The position numbers and the translations under genes were made by a program. The notes under the pieces are model-generated. The model had not been told where the DNA came from. It did no database searches and worked only from the letters and a program-made list of their open reading frames with translations. This document shows, one piece after another, positions 17,757 through 25,696 of a stretch of DNA of 43,370 nucleotides (positions within the stretch are counted from its first letter, which is position 1; each line of letters starts with the position of its first letter). The DNA is from Marinobacter sp. EhC06 (GTDB lineage Bacteria; Pseudomonadota; Gammaproteobacteria; Pseudomonadales; Oleiphilaceae), in the NCBI RefSeq assembly GCF_001650915.1, contig NZ_LXYO01000019.1, positions 1-43,370 on the forward strand, read 5' to 3'.

Positions 17757-17793
17757 CGGCAGGCGGTCTCTGAACAACGGGCACCGCCTGCCG
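17757..17793. terminator. Strong hairpin between convergent genes
   Basis: CGGCAGGCGGT (17757-17767) and ACCGCCTGCCG (17783-17793) form a perfect 11-bp stem with a 15-nt loop, 10 bases after the DUF4382 stop and before the end of the leftward TPR gene. There is no T run on either side. It is probably a shared terminator or RNA 3' stabiliser. Confidence 0.6.
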
Positions 17794-17805
17794 AGCAAAA
17801 CAGAG

Positions 17806-18387
17806 TCACAGCGCGGCGGCTCTCGCCTCCGCCTGATCCGCACCCGCCACATTCCCGCGAGCACGACGGATATCCGCCAGCAACAGCCAACCTGCTCGCT
17901 GCAACCGGGTATCACTTCCGGCCAGGGACAAGCCCTTCAAAGTGAACTGCTCTGCTGAGCCCAGCTGATCACCCGCCACATAGGCTTCAGACAGTTTGAA
18001 ATACACCTCGGCAGAACGGGGAGCAATCCGCTGTGCGCGCTCCAGACGGGCGATGGCCCCTGAGACGTTACCTTGTGCCAACAGCTGATCGGCCTCACGC
18101 ACTAGGCTGAGCGCCGCGGGCGAAAGGCCATCCCCGGTTTCCCGATAGCTGGGGGAACTGGAACGGGAAGGTTCCCGGGTTTCCGGAGCCGCCTCTGGCT
18201 GTTCGCTCTTGCGCCACACGGGGGCTTCGCTTTCTTCGCTATCAGTACTGGTTCTGGGTGGTTCCGGCGCCTTGGCCGGCTCACTGCCGATCGGCACGTA
18301 GATTCCGCCTCCTGGCCCGGAAGCACAACCGGCCACGGACAGCAGCGTGGCGATCAGGGCAGTCCTTAACGAAATACGGTCAATCAT
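17806..18387 (-). CDS. TPR lipoprotein downstream of mrcB
   Basis: This is a lipoprotein (LLSVAGC lipobox, C21) with a Pro/Ser/Glu-rich disordered linker (about residues 30-85). Two or three tetratricopeptide-like units form the C-terminal half: LVREADQLLAQGNVSGAIARLERAQRIAPRSAEVYFKLSEAYVAGDQLGSAEQF. Its ATG overlaps the mrcB stop by 4 bases, so it is translated with PBP1B. Outer-membrane lipoproteins activate PBP1B in E. coli (LpoB), and a partner role here is a reasonable hypothesis; no LpoB similarity is visible. Confidence 0.85.
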   Translation of the reverse strand: MIDRISLRTALIATLLSVAGCASGPGGGIYVPIGSEPAKAPEPPRTSTDSEESEAPVWRKSEQPEAAPETREPSRSSSPSYRETGDGLSPAALSLVREADQLLAQGNVSGAIARLERAQRIAPRSAEVYFKLSEAYVAGDQLGSAEQFTLKGLSLAGSDTRLQRAGWLLLADIRRARGNVAGADQAEARAAAL

Positions 18388-20714
18388 TGAAACAGTCCTT
18401 CAAACCAGCCCCGGATACGACGTTCCAGATTTCCGGAGCACGAAATTGTCTGCGTGGGTTCGCTGCCGGCAATGTACGGCAACAGTCGGGCATTATCGCA
18501 GTATTCGTCCGTCAGTGCCTGCTGCTCCGAATTCACCCAGTGATAATTTACTCCGTCGGGCACCACAGGCGAAAAGCCGTGCTGTGGAACCTGCGCCATA
18601 AACCTCGACCAAACCGGCAAGGCGCCACTGGCCCCGGTCAATGATGTGGGGCCGTTATCATCGCGCCCGACCCAGGCCACTGCAAGCAGGTCGCCACTGA
18701 ATCCGGCAAACCAGGAATCCCGGCCATCGTCGGTGGTTCCGGTCTTGCCTGCGAGGGTGAGTTCCTGGGGCACTGTGTAGTAGGCAGAACGGCCTGTCCC
18801 TTCCTGCATGGTTTCCTGCATGGCGTATTGCACCAGGTGCACGGCGGAGGGATCGGCAACCTGCTCAACTTCCAGGCTGTAACGGGATAAGGCCTCACCG
18901 CCGGCATCCGTCACTTCCCGGATGGTTCGCAGCGGGGTATTGAAGCCTGAGGTCGCCAGCCCCTGATAGATCTGCGCAACCGTCACCGGGCTCATTGAAA
19001 CCGAGCCCAGAAGCATCGACGGGTAACGGGAAATCGGGGTATCAACCCCGAACGCCGTCAGAGTCTCTCGCACCCGGTCCACACCAATATCCAGCCCGAC
19101 GCGCACGGCCGGCAGGTTATAGGAGTGTGACAGAGCCTTATGCAAGGGAACTTCGCCCCGCTCCTCACCATCGTAGTTCTTGGGCTGCCAGCGTTTGCCA
19201 TCATCGAATTCCAGGGTAAAACTCTTATCCAGCACCGGCGTGGTCAGGGTATACCTTTCCGGCTCCTGCAGGGCCGACAGGTAGATAAACGGCTTGATCA
19301 GCGAGCCGATGGGGCGGTTGGCATCCAGTGCCCGATTGAAACCGGCGAATTGCGGGTCCCGGCCACCCACCAGGGCCAGCACCTCCCCGGAATCCTTCGC
19401 GGTTACCACGAGAGTGGCCTCCAGCGCTTCGGCATTCTGCCCGCCGCCCAGCCTCGGGAGGGTATCGGTTACCGCATACTCCGCCGCATACTGGATAGCG
19501 GGGTTCAAGGTAGTGAAGATTCGCAGACCTTCACTGCGGAGATCCTCTTCCTTGTAGTCACGCGCCAAGTGCCTTCTGACCAGATCAATGTAGGCGGGGT
19601 AACGATTTTCTGAATAAGACGGCCTCTCGCTGACGCCCAGCGGCAATCCACGGGCCCTGGCCGCGCGGCCCGGCTCAATCAGGCCTGCCTGTTCCATTTC
19701 AGAAATCACCAGATTCCGCCGCTCTGTAGCACGCTCGGGATGACGGCGCGGATTGTAGTAGCTGGGCCCCTTTACCATGCCAACCAGCAACGCGATCTGA
19801 TGCACATCCAAATCCTTCAGGGATTCACCAAAATAGAACTGGCTGGCCAGACCGAAACCATGAATGCTGCGTGTGCCGGCCTGTCCGAGGTAGACCTCAT
19901 TCAGGTAGGTTTCCAGGATGTCGTCTTTTTCATAGTGCAACTCCAGCAACACCGACATCAGGGCTTCGTTGGCCTTTCTCACCAGCGTCTGCTCGCGAGT
20001 AAGGAAGAAGTTCTTCACCAACTGCTGGGTCAGCGTGCTGCCACCCTGAACGATTCGCCCGGCCTGGATGTTGGCCAGCATGGCCCTACCGATGGAGAGA
20101 GGCGCAATGCCGAAATGATCGTAAAAGTTGCGATCCTCCACCGCCATCAGGGTGGTTGGTAATAACGCAGGCACTTCATCCAGTTGAACCAGTACCCGAT
20201 CTTCTTTATGTGCCGGATAAATACCGCCAATCTGGGCGGGCTCAAGCCTGACAATCGGGGCGTTGTCGCCTTCAATCACCGAAAAGCCCTGAACCCGATC
20301 GCCCGAGATCGACAAAGAGATCCGGCGCCGAGGCTCATCGCCGTCCGGGAACGAAAAGCCCCGTGTACTGATGACGAAGCGATTGCCACTGCGCTGGTAA
20401 CTGCCGGATTTTTTGCCGTCGCCTTTGCGGAAACCGGAGAGGCTCAACTCCCGTTCGAGAGCACTGGCACTGACGCTGGCACCATCGAAAAGCTCCAGCG
20501 GACGGGCGTACACCCGGGACGGGACTTCAAAACGCCGGCCCTCGAAACGGGAGGTCACCACGGCATCAAGGTAAACCATCCAGCCTGCCAGCAAAACGAG
20601 ACCGATGGCACATAACCGGAACATAAAACGCCAGAACCACGGCCGACGACCGTTGTTCGAAGAACGTCTGGAGGGCTTTCGCCTGGGGCTGGAGGATGCT
20701 TTAGATTTTTTCAT
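18384..20714 (-). CDS. mrcB: Penicillin-binding protein 1B (bifunctional)
   Basis: This bifunctional enzyme makes and cross-links peptidoglycan. It has a basic cytoplasmic tail, one membrane helix (about residues 30-50) and a UB2H-like region. The GT51 transglycosylase follows, with catalytic Glu in AVEDRNFYDHFG, then GGSTLTQQLVKNFFL and EALMSVLLELHYEKDDILETYLNEVYLG. The transpeptidase has SLIK (nucleophile Ser), SYN in SHSYNLP and KTGTTDD. Length is 776 residues. The ATG at 20714 gives the family-like N-terminus MKKSKASSSPRRKPS. No Shine-Dalgarno precedes it, and a TATAAT ends only 6 bases upstream, so the mRNA may be leaderless. An in-frame TTG at 20756 is the alternative. Confidence 0.95.
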   Translation of the reverse strand: MKKSKASSSPRRKPSRRSSNNGRRPWFWRFMFRLCAIGLVLLAGWMVYLDAVVTSRFEGRRFEVPSRVYARPLELFDGASVSASALERELSLSGFRKGDGKKSGSYQRSGNRFVISTRGFSFPDGDEPRRRISLSISGDRVQGFSVIEGDNAPIVRLEPAQIGGIYPAHKEDRVLVQLDEVPALLPTTLMAVEDRNFYDHFGIAPLSIGRAMLANIQAGRIVQGGSTLTQQLVKNFFLTREQTLVRKANEALMSVLLELHYEKDDILETYLNEVYLGQAGTRSIHGFGLASQFYFGESLKDLDVHQIALLVGMVKGPSYYNPRRHPERATERRNLVISEMEQAGLIEPGRAARARGLPLGVSERPSYSENRYPAYIDLVRRHLARDYKEEDLRSEGLRIFTTLNPAIQYAAEYAVTDTLPRLGGGQNAEALEATLVVTAKDSGEVLALVGGRDPQFAGFNRALDANRPIGSLIKPFIYLSALQEPERYTLTTPVLDKSFTLEFDDGKRWQPKNYDGEERGEVPLHKALSHSYNLPAVRVGLDIGVDRVRETLTAFGVDTPISRYPSMLLGSVSMSPVTVAQIYQGLATSGFNTPLRTIREVTDAGGEALSRYSLEVEQVADPSAVHLVQYAMQETMQEGTGRSAYYTVPQELTLAGKTGTTDDGRDSWFAGFSGDLLAVAWVGRDDNGPTSLTGASGALPVWSRFMAQVPQHGFSPVVPDGVNYHWVNSEQQALTDEYCDNARLLPYIAGSEPTQTISCSGNLERRIRGWFEGLFQ

Positions 20715-20720
20715 GGCGCG

Positions 20721-20726
20721 ATTATA
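20721..20726 (-). promoter_or_regulatory. -10 box abutting the mrcB start
   Basis: On the minus strand TATAAT is separated from the mrcB ATG by CGCGCC only. A start 7 bases after the hexamer would coincide with the ATG. No good -35 box is seen 16-18 bases upstream. Confidence 0.45.
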
Positions 20727-20835
20727 ACGAAGGGAGCGGTGAGTAAGGCAGGCCAACCATGTGTTATTTCTGTAATCTGCCCGTTATGATAGGGCAAGAA
20801 AAATCAATGAGTTCAGGGAACGCGAGGAGAACACG

Positions 20836-22422
20836 GTGAGTGAGACATCCCCAGGCAATCTGATTCTGTCGATGCAGAATCCAGACCTGTACGACCATCC
20901 TGTCGATGGCTTTCAGGTTATCGAAACTCACATCTCTCAGGTGATCCTGACCGGTAACTACGCCTACAAAATCAAGAAGCCCATGGATTTCGGCTTCCTG
21001 AACTTCTCCACCCTTGATCGCCGAAAGCATTTCTGCGAGGAGGAGCTCAGGCTCAATCGACGGCTCGCCGAAAAACTGTATTTAGAAGTTGTGCCCATCA
21101 CTGGTACGCCGGAAAACCCGGTCCTCGGTGGCGAGGGCGAAGCTTTCGAATACGCCATCAAGATGCGCCAGTTCGGCCAGGATCAGCTTTTCGATCGCCT
21201 GCAGGAACAGGGGTATCTGGCACCCGAACTGTTGACCGATCTTGCCCGTCAGGTCGCCGCCTTCCACGACCAGTTGCCGCCAGTGCCAGATGACAAACCG
21301 CTCGGCACCCCGGAAGCGGTGTTTGCCGCCATGCAAGAAAACTTCGACCAGATCCGTCCGATGATTGACGATTCGGATCTGCTTATGCAGCTCGACAACC
21401 TACAGGCCTGGACCGAATCCACCTTCGAGCGGCACCGGGAGCTGATCGCCCAACGCCGCGCCAGCGGTATGGTCCGGGAATGCCACGGCGACCTGCATCT
21501 GGCGAATATCACCCGCTTCGAGGGTGAGGTCACCGTTTTCGACTGCATCGAATTCAACGAACCCTTTCGCTGGATCGATGTCATCAACGATCTCGCCTTC
21601 CTGCTGATGGATCTGGAGTCCCGTGGGGAAAGCGCCCTGGCCAACCAGGTGCTCAATACGTACCTGGAATACCGGGATGACTTCGAGGCGCTGCCGTTGC
21701 TGCCCCTCTACAAGGCCTACCGCGCCATGGTGCGCGCCAAGATCGCGCTGTTCACCATGGGCAATCCCGGAATCACCGACACAGAAAAAGCCGACCTGAT
21801 GCAGCGCTATCGCGACTACGCCCAGTTGGCAGAGGATTACGGCACTATTCCCAACCACTACCTGCTGGCAACCACCGGGCTATCCGCCAGCGGCAAGACC
21901 TGCGTCAGCGCCGCCATGGCGAACGAGCTGGGGCTGATACGCCTGCGCTCCGATGTCGAGCGCAAGCGGCTGCACGGGCTGGCGCCACTGGAGAGCTCCC
22001 GCTCACCGACCGGTGGCAACCTGTACACCGAGGAAGCAACAGAGAAGACCTATCAGCGGCTGGCCAAGCTTGCCAGTCACGTTCTGGCAGCCGGCTTCCC
22101 GGTGATTGTGGACGCCGCCAGCCTGAAACAGAAAGAGCGGTCATTGCTGGCATCCGTAGCCGAAAATCAAGGTGTACCCTTTGCCCTTATTCATTGCGAG
22201 GCACCGGAAGATCTGCGCCGGGAATGGATCCGCAATCGCAAGGGTGATGCCTCCGAGGCAACCGAGGAATTGCTGGACGCCCAGCAAACCTGGTTTGAGC
22301 CGTTGACCGCGGATGAGAAGAGCCACACCATCCATCTTCACACCGATCAGGAGCATGTTGCGGAAGCCGTGGCTGACCGTATCCGGCAACATCTGGGCAT
22401 TCCCGGCGGCAAAGCCGGTTAA
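20836..22422 (+). CDS. Fused aminoglycoside-phosphotransferase-like and P-loop kinase protein
   Basis: This is a two-domain cytoplasmic protein of unknown substrate. Residues about 20-320 form an APH/choline-kinase-like fold with the Brenner motif HGDLHLANI and the metal-binding DCIEFNEPFRWIDVINDLAFL. Residues about 335-528 form an AAA/zeta-toxin-like P-loop kinase with Walker A TGLSASGKT. The start is GTG at 20836 with GAGGAG upstream. The family sits next to mrcB in Pseudomonas too. It is often misnamed an aminoglycoside kinase, but nothing here shows drug resistance. It starts a rightward group with the pentapeptide and Rieske genes, 41 bases before the former. Confidence 0.9.
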   Translation: MSETSPGNLILSMQNPDLYDHPVDGFQVIETHISQVILTGNYAYKIKKPMDFGFLNFSTLDRRKHFCEEELRLNRRLAEKLYLEVVPITGTPENPVLGGEGEAFEYAIKMRQFGQDQLFDRLQEQGYLAPELLTDLARQVAAFHDQLPPVPDDKPLGTPEAVFAAMQENFDQIRPMIDDSDLLMQLDNLQAWTESTFERHRELIAQRRASGMVRECHGDLHLANITRFEGEVTVFDCIEFNEPFRWIDVINDLAFLLMDLESRGESALANQVLNTYLEYRDDFEALPLLPLYKAYRAMVRAKIALFTMGNPGITDTEKADLMQRYRDYAQLAEDYGTIPNHYLLATTGLSASGKTCVSAAMANELGLIRLRSDVERKRLHGLAPLESSRSPTGGNLYTEEATEKTYQRLAKLASHVLAAGFPVIVDAASLKQKERSLLASVAENQGVPFALIHCEAPEDLRREWIRNRKGDASEATEELLDAQQTWFEPLTADEKSHTIHLHTDQEHVAEAVADRIRQHLGIPGGKAG

Positions 22423-22463
22423 GAACAACATCAGGCGCCTATGGGGCGAGTGCGAGGTTCGGT

Positions 22464-22832
22464 ATGGACGATAAAAGCGAACACGAAGTACATCAGATCA
22501 GCCATCCGCTCTACGATATTCTTCGTAGCGAGGACATCCAGGCATTCAATGCCGAAAAGGCAAAGCTCACGGAGTTGCCCAGTTTCGCCCATGGCGATTT
22601 CCGGGGCCTGGATCTGAGGGGGATGGACGCCAAAGGGCTGGATTTCCGTCACGCCTACTTTCGCGGAGCCGACCTGCGGGGTGTGGACTTCTCGAAATCC
22701 AGGATGGAAGGCTCAAGCATCGCCAGCGCCAAGATTTCCGGCTGCTATTTTCCGCACCGCCTGGACGCCGATGAAATCGTCATGTCCCTGAACCACGGGA
22801 CCCGCATGCGCTACGCCATCTTGCCAAAATGA
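22464..22832 (+). CDS. Short pentapeptide-repeat protein
   Basis: Residues about 45-90 show pentapeptide repeats with Leu/Phe at the centre: FRGLDLRGMDAKGLDFRHAYFRGADLRGVDFSKSRMEGSSI. This is enough for roughly two turns of a right-handed quadrilateral beta-helix. The N-terminal part is helical and charged, and the C-terminus has a conserved-looking YFPHRLDADEI. It is too short to resemble Qnr/MfpA gyrase mimics. Its stop overlaps the Rieske gene ATG by 4 bases, so the two are translated together. Confidence 0.85.
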   Translation: MDDKSEHEVHQISHPLYDILRSEDIQAFNAEKAKLTELPSFAHGDFRGLDLRGMDAKGLDFRHAYFRGADLRGVDFSKSRMEGSSIASAKISGCYFPHRLDADEIVMSLNHGTRMRYAILPK

Positions 22833-23200
22833 ACAGTAACCCAAACGCCTGGCAGCCCGTCTGTCCCGCATCCGAGCTGGCACCGGGCCAATTTGTCGAA
22901 TTCCGGCTCCGGGAGAAGGCCCGGGAGCCGGAAGGCATGCCGTTAACCGGCTTCCTGTTCCTCGATGGCAGTACGCCCCGCGCCTATCTGAATATCTGCC
23001 CGCATCTGGGCGTCGAGCTGAACTGGATACCGGGCCGGTTCATGGATTCCGACAACCTGTTCATCCAGTGCTCGACCCACGGTGCCCTGTTCAAGCCCAC
23101 CGACGGCGAATGCATTGCCGGCCCCTGCCAGGGCGATGCACTCACCCAGCTGGCCCTGCGGGAGCGGGACGGCCAGATCGAGATCAGACTTCCAGAATAA
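22829..23200 (+). CDS. Rieske [2Fe-2S] protein
   Basis: A single Rieske domain carries the two ligand pairs C-x-H in [12 protein letters not shown] and C-x2-H in [10 protein letters not shown]. The ligands hold one [2Fe-2S] cluster with two Cys and two His. At 123 residues with no signal or membrane segment, it is a soluble ferredoxin-like component rather than a bc1 subunit. It lacks an adjacent oxygenase, so its electron partner is unknown. Its 3' end overlaps the convergent sfsA gene by 17 bases. Confidence 0.92.
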   Translation: MNSNPNAWQPVCPASELAPGQFVEFRLREKAREPEGMPLTGFLFLDGSTPRAYLNICPHLGVELNWIPGRFMDSDNLFIQCSTHGALFKPTDGECIAGPCQGDALTQLALRERDGQIEIRLPE

Positions 23201-23915
23201 CCGGCACCGATTCGGTCAGCGTCAATACGCCCGTTGGCGTGCCATCGCTCTCGCTCAAATCGGCGCGATAGGCGATCACTTCCACACCCGCGTCGCAGGC
23301 CTGCCGCAGCAGCTCACCGTATTTGCGATCGATATGGTCGGCCGGACGGACGGTTTGAATGCCGGTGTGATTGACCACGAAAAACAACACCGCGCGATCA
23401 CCCTGCTGGACCTGGGCCATCAGCTCACGGAGGTGTTTCTGGCCGCGCTCGGTCACCGCATCCGGGAAGAAGCCCTGACCATCCTCCGCCAGCGTGACAT
23501 TCTTGACCTCCACCCAGGCATCGGCAGCCGTGTCATGGCCGGAAAGCAGCAGGTCAATCCGGCTTTTCTCCGTGCCATATTTGACCTCGGCGCGGCACTC
23601 CGGATAACCGGCCAACTCAACCACAGTACCCGCCAGCACGGCCTCCCGGGCCTGATTGTTAGGCCGGGCGGTGTTGACGCAGGCCAGCTGCCCCGGCGAC
23701 GTCTCTACCAGTTCCCAGGTGTACTGGAGCTTGCGCTTGGGGTTGTCGCTTCGGCTGAGCCAGACCCGGGCATCCTCCGGCTGACAGCCCAGCATGGAGC
23801 CGGTGTTCGGGCAGTGGGCGGTTACCTCCAAGCCATCCGGCAGCCGCACGTCTGCCAGGAAGCGTTTGTAGCGGCGGATAAGCCGGCCTTCAACGAGGGG
23901 TTCTGGAAACTTCAT
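23184..23915 (-). CDS. sfsA: SfsA sugar fermentation stimulation protein homologue
   Basis: SfsA family members were first linked to maltose metabolism in E. coli. They are now thought to be DNA-binding or nuclease-like proteins; the function is unsettled. Conserved blocks are [41 protein letters not shown] and [13 protein letters not shown]. Length is 243 residues. The ATG at 23915 is preferred because GGAG lies 5 bases upstream; the frame extends 15 bases further. It is convergent and overlapping with the Rieske gene and divergent from dksA. Confidence 0.94.
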   Translation of the reverse strand: MKFPEPLVEGRLIRRYKRFLADVRLPDGLEVTAHCPNTGSMLGCQPEDARVWLSRSDNPKRKLQYTWELVETSPGQLACVNTARPNNQAREAVLAGTVVELAGYPECRAEVKYGTEKSRIDLLLSGHDTAADAWVEVKNVTLAEDGQGFFPDAVTERGQKHLRELMAQVQQGDRAVLFFVVNHTGIQTVRPADHIDRKYGELLRQACDAGVEVIAYRADLSESDGTPTGVLTLTESVPVILEV

Positions 23916-24094
23916 GTGATCTCCGTACAAAAGTCGATGTCACAAGGCTGGCACCCCCGTGACTAATCTGCTATTTTCCGCAAATTCCCGTTTCAGGACG
24001 AATGCTTCATCCAGGGTATAACCGCGCAGCCACGGGGGCTCACGCGGAGGGAAGCAAACCGTTCTTGTGAAGTACAAACAAGAGGCCGGGTTCA

Positions 24095-24535
24095 ATGGCA
24101 AATACTGCAGAACAACCACGCGAACGTTTTACCAACTTCACCCCCTATGAAATGAAGAAGGGTGAAGAGTACATGAGTGCGGAAATGCTCCAGCACTTCA
24201 AGGATCTGCTGCTGCAATGGAAGCAGGAGCTGATGGAAGAAGTCGACCGCACCATGCACCACATGCAGGAAGACGCCGCAAATTACGCGGATCCCAGCGA
24301 TCGCGCAACCCAGGAGGAAGAATTCAGCCTGGAACTGCGCACCCGCGACCGGGAGCGGAAACTGATCAAGAAGATTGACCAGACCATCGACCGCATCGAC
24401 AAGGACGACTACGGCTTCTGCGATCAGTGCGGTGTGGAAATCGGTATCCGCCGTCTGGAAGCGCGCCCGACTGCAACCCTGTGCATCGACTGCAAGACTC
24501 TGGCCGAGATTCGCGAACGCCAGACCGGCATCTGA
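24095..24535 (+). CDS. dksA: RNA polymerase-binding transcription factor DksA
   Basis: DksA works with ppGpp in the polymerase secondary channel to repress rRNA promoters and activate biosynthetic ones. The N-terminal helices lead to the coiled coil with the acidic tip (YADPSDRATQEEEF), then the four-cysteine zinc finger (CDQC...CIDC). The EFSLELRTRDRERKLIKKI block is nearly as in E. coli. It has 146 residues. It precedes gluQ by 61 bases, the usual pair. The same window carries several promoters with GC-rich discriminators that could be its targets. Confidence 0.98.
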   Translation: MANTAEQPRERFTNFTPYEMKKGEEYMSAEMLQHFKDLLLQWKQELMEEVDRTMHHMQEDAANYADPSDRATQEEEFSLELRTRDRERKLIKKIDQTIDRIDKDDYGFCDQCGVEIGIRRLEARPTATLCIDCKTLAEIRERQTGI

Positions 24536-24596
24536 GCCAACCACTCAACAGCTGCCGGCCGTGGGCAATTCCCGCCCCGCCGGCTGACTGACCGCC

Positions 24597-25469
24597 ATGA
24601 ACAACCCTTTGTATCGGGGCCGCTTTGCGCCCTCCCCGACCGGCCCGCTGCATTTCGGCTCACTGGTTACCGCACTTGCCAGTTTCCTGGAAGCCCGCAG
24701 TCAGGGCGGCCAGTGGTTTATCCGCCTGGAAGACCTGGATCCTCTGAGAGAGCCGCCGGAAGCTACCGGGCAAATTCTCGCTAGCCTGGACGCCCACGGC
24801 CTGTTTCCCGACGAGCCGGTGCGGTTCCAGTCCAGACGCCACGACGCCTATCAGGATGCCATCGACCGATTGCTCGAAAGCGGCCACGCCTATCGTTGCC
24901 AATGCTCACGCAAGGAGTTGCAAGCCAACGCGGGGCGCCACCCCAATCACTGCCGTAGCCGCACAGCATTGGACGGTGACCGCCCATACGCCATCCGTTT
25001 TGCCCTCGAAGACGAGGACTGCCACTGGCAGGATCTGCTGCTCGGGCCACAACAGCAGGTCGTAAAGGCAGAGCTTGATGACCCGGTAATCCTCCGCAAG
25101 GAAGGATTCTACGCCTATCAGCTTGCTGTGGTCGTTGATGACATTGATCAGGGCATCACGGACGTGGTGCGTGGCTCCGACCTGCTGGACATGACGGCGC
25201 AACAGCAGCAGATTTACCGGGCCCTGGGCGCCCATCCCCCACGTTGGCTGCACATCCCGGTCATACTCAATGAGCAGGGCCAGAAACTCAGCAAGCAGAC
25301 CCATGCCCCGGCTCTGAACGACACAACGCCTGTCGAGAACCTGTTCGGTGCGCTTGTTGCCCTTGGCCAGAATCCGCCTGCTGACCTGGCAACCGGCTCG
25401 CTGGAATCCCTGCTGGAATGGGGCCGGAAGAACTGGCAACGGGGCGCCATCCACCTGACATCCCGGTGA
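24597..25469 (+). CDS. gluQ: Glutamyl-Q tRNA(Asp) synthetase
   Basis: This GluRS paralogue without an anticodon-binding domain attaches glutamate to queuosine in tRNA-Asp. FAPSPTGPLHFGS contains the HIGH-type motif and KLSKQ the KMSKS-type motif. YRCQCSRKEL and the later HCR supply the zinc-site cysteines. Its 290 residues are typical for the truncated family and far shorter than a full GluRS. It follows dksA as in many gammaproteobacteria and precedes the cbr genes. Confidence 0.97.
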   Translation: MNNPLYRGRFAPSPTGPLHFGSLVTALASFLEARSQGGQWFIRLEDLDPLREPPEATGQILASLDAHGLFPDEPVRFQSRRHDAYQDAIDRLLESGHAYRCQCSRKELQANAGRHPNHCRSRTALDGDRPYAIRFALEDEDCHWQDLLLGPQQQVVKAELDDPVILRKEGFYAYQLAVVVDDIDQGITDVVRGSDLLDMTAQQQQIYRALGAHPPRWLHIPVILNEQGQKLSKQTHAPALNDTTPVENLFGALVALGQNPPADLATGSLESLLEWGRKNWQRGAIHLTSR

Positions 25470-25519
25470 GGGACATGGTATAAAGCCCTTCTCACACCTC
25501 AGCGCGGATAGCATGCCTG

Positions 25520-25696
25520 ATGTATATCTACCGTCTGGTCTTCCTGTTGGTATTGGCCATCTATATTTTTTCGCCCAACATCCTTGACTGGTGGACTTCG
25601 CCGGGAAACGTCTGGTACAGCCCCTACATTATCTGGGCAGGGCTGATTGCCATCGGTTTCTGGCTGGAATGGCGGCGGGACCCCAATGAGTTTTAG
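25520..25696 (+). CDS. cbrX: Small membrane protein CbrX-like
   Basis: This 58-residue protein has two hydrophobic segments (YRLVFLLVLAIYIFSP and YIIWAGLIAIGFWLE) separated by a Trp-rich turn (DWWTSPGNVWYSP). It ends in the charged RRDPNEF. A gene of this size and type lies between gluQ and cbrA in Pseudomonas, where I recall it being called CbrX. It overlaps the start of cbrA by 11 bases in another frame, so coupled translation is likely. The function is not established; a role in the level or assembly of CbrA is possible. Confidence 0.75.
   Translation: MYIYRLVFLLVLAIYIFSPNILDWWTSPGNVWYSPYIIWAGLIAIGFWLEWRRDPNEF

Noticed and set aside
20836..22422. Aminoglycoside resistance gene
   Set aside because: Only the general kinase fold is shared; the fusion with a P-loop kinase and its core-genome position next to mrcB argue against drug modification.
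23082..23966. Open frame of 294 codons on the plus strand
   Set aside because: Antisense to sfsA and out of frame with the Rieske gene; sfsA has clear family motifs.
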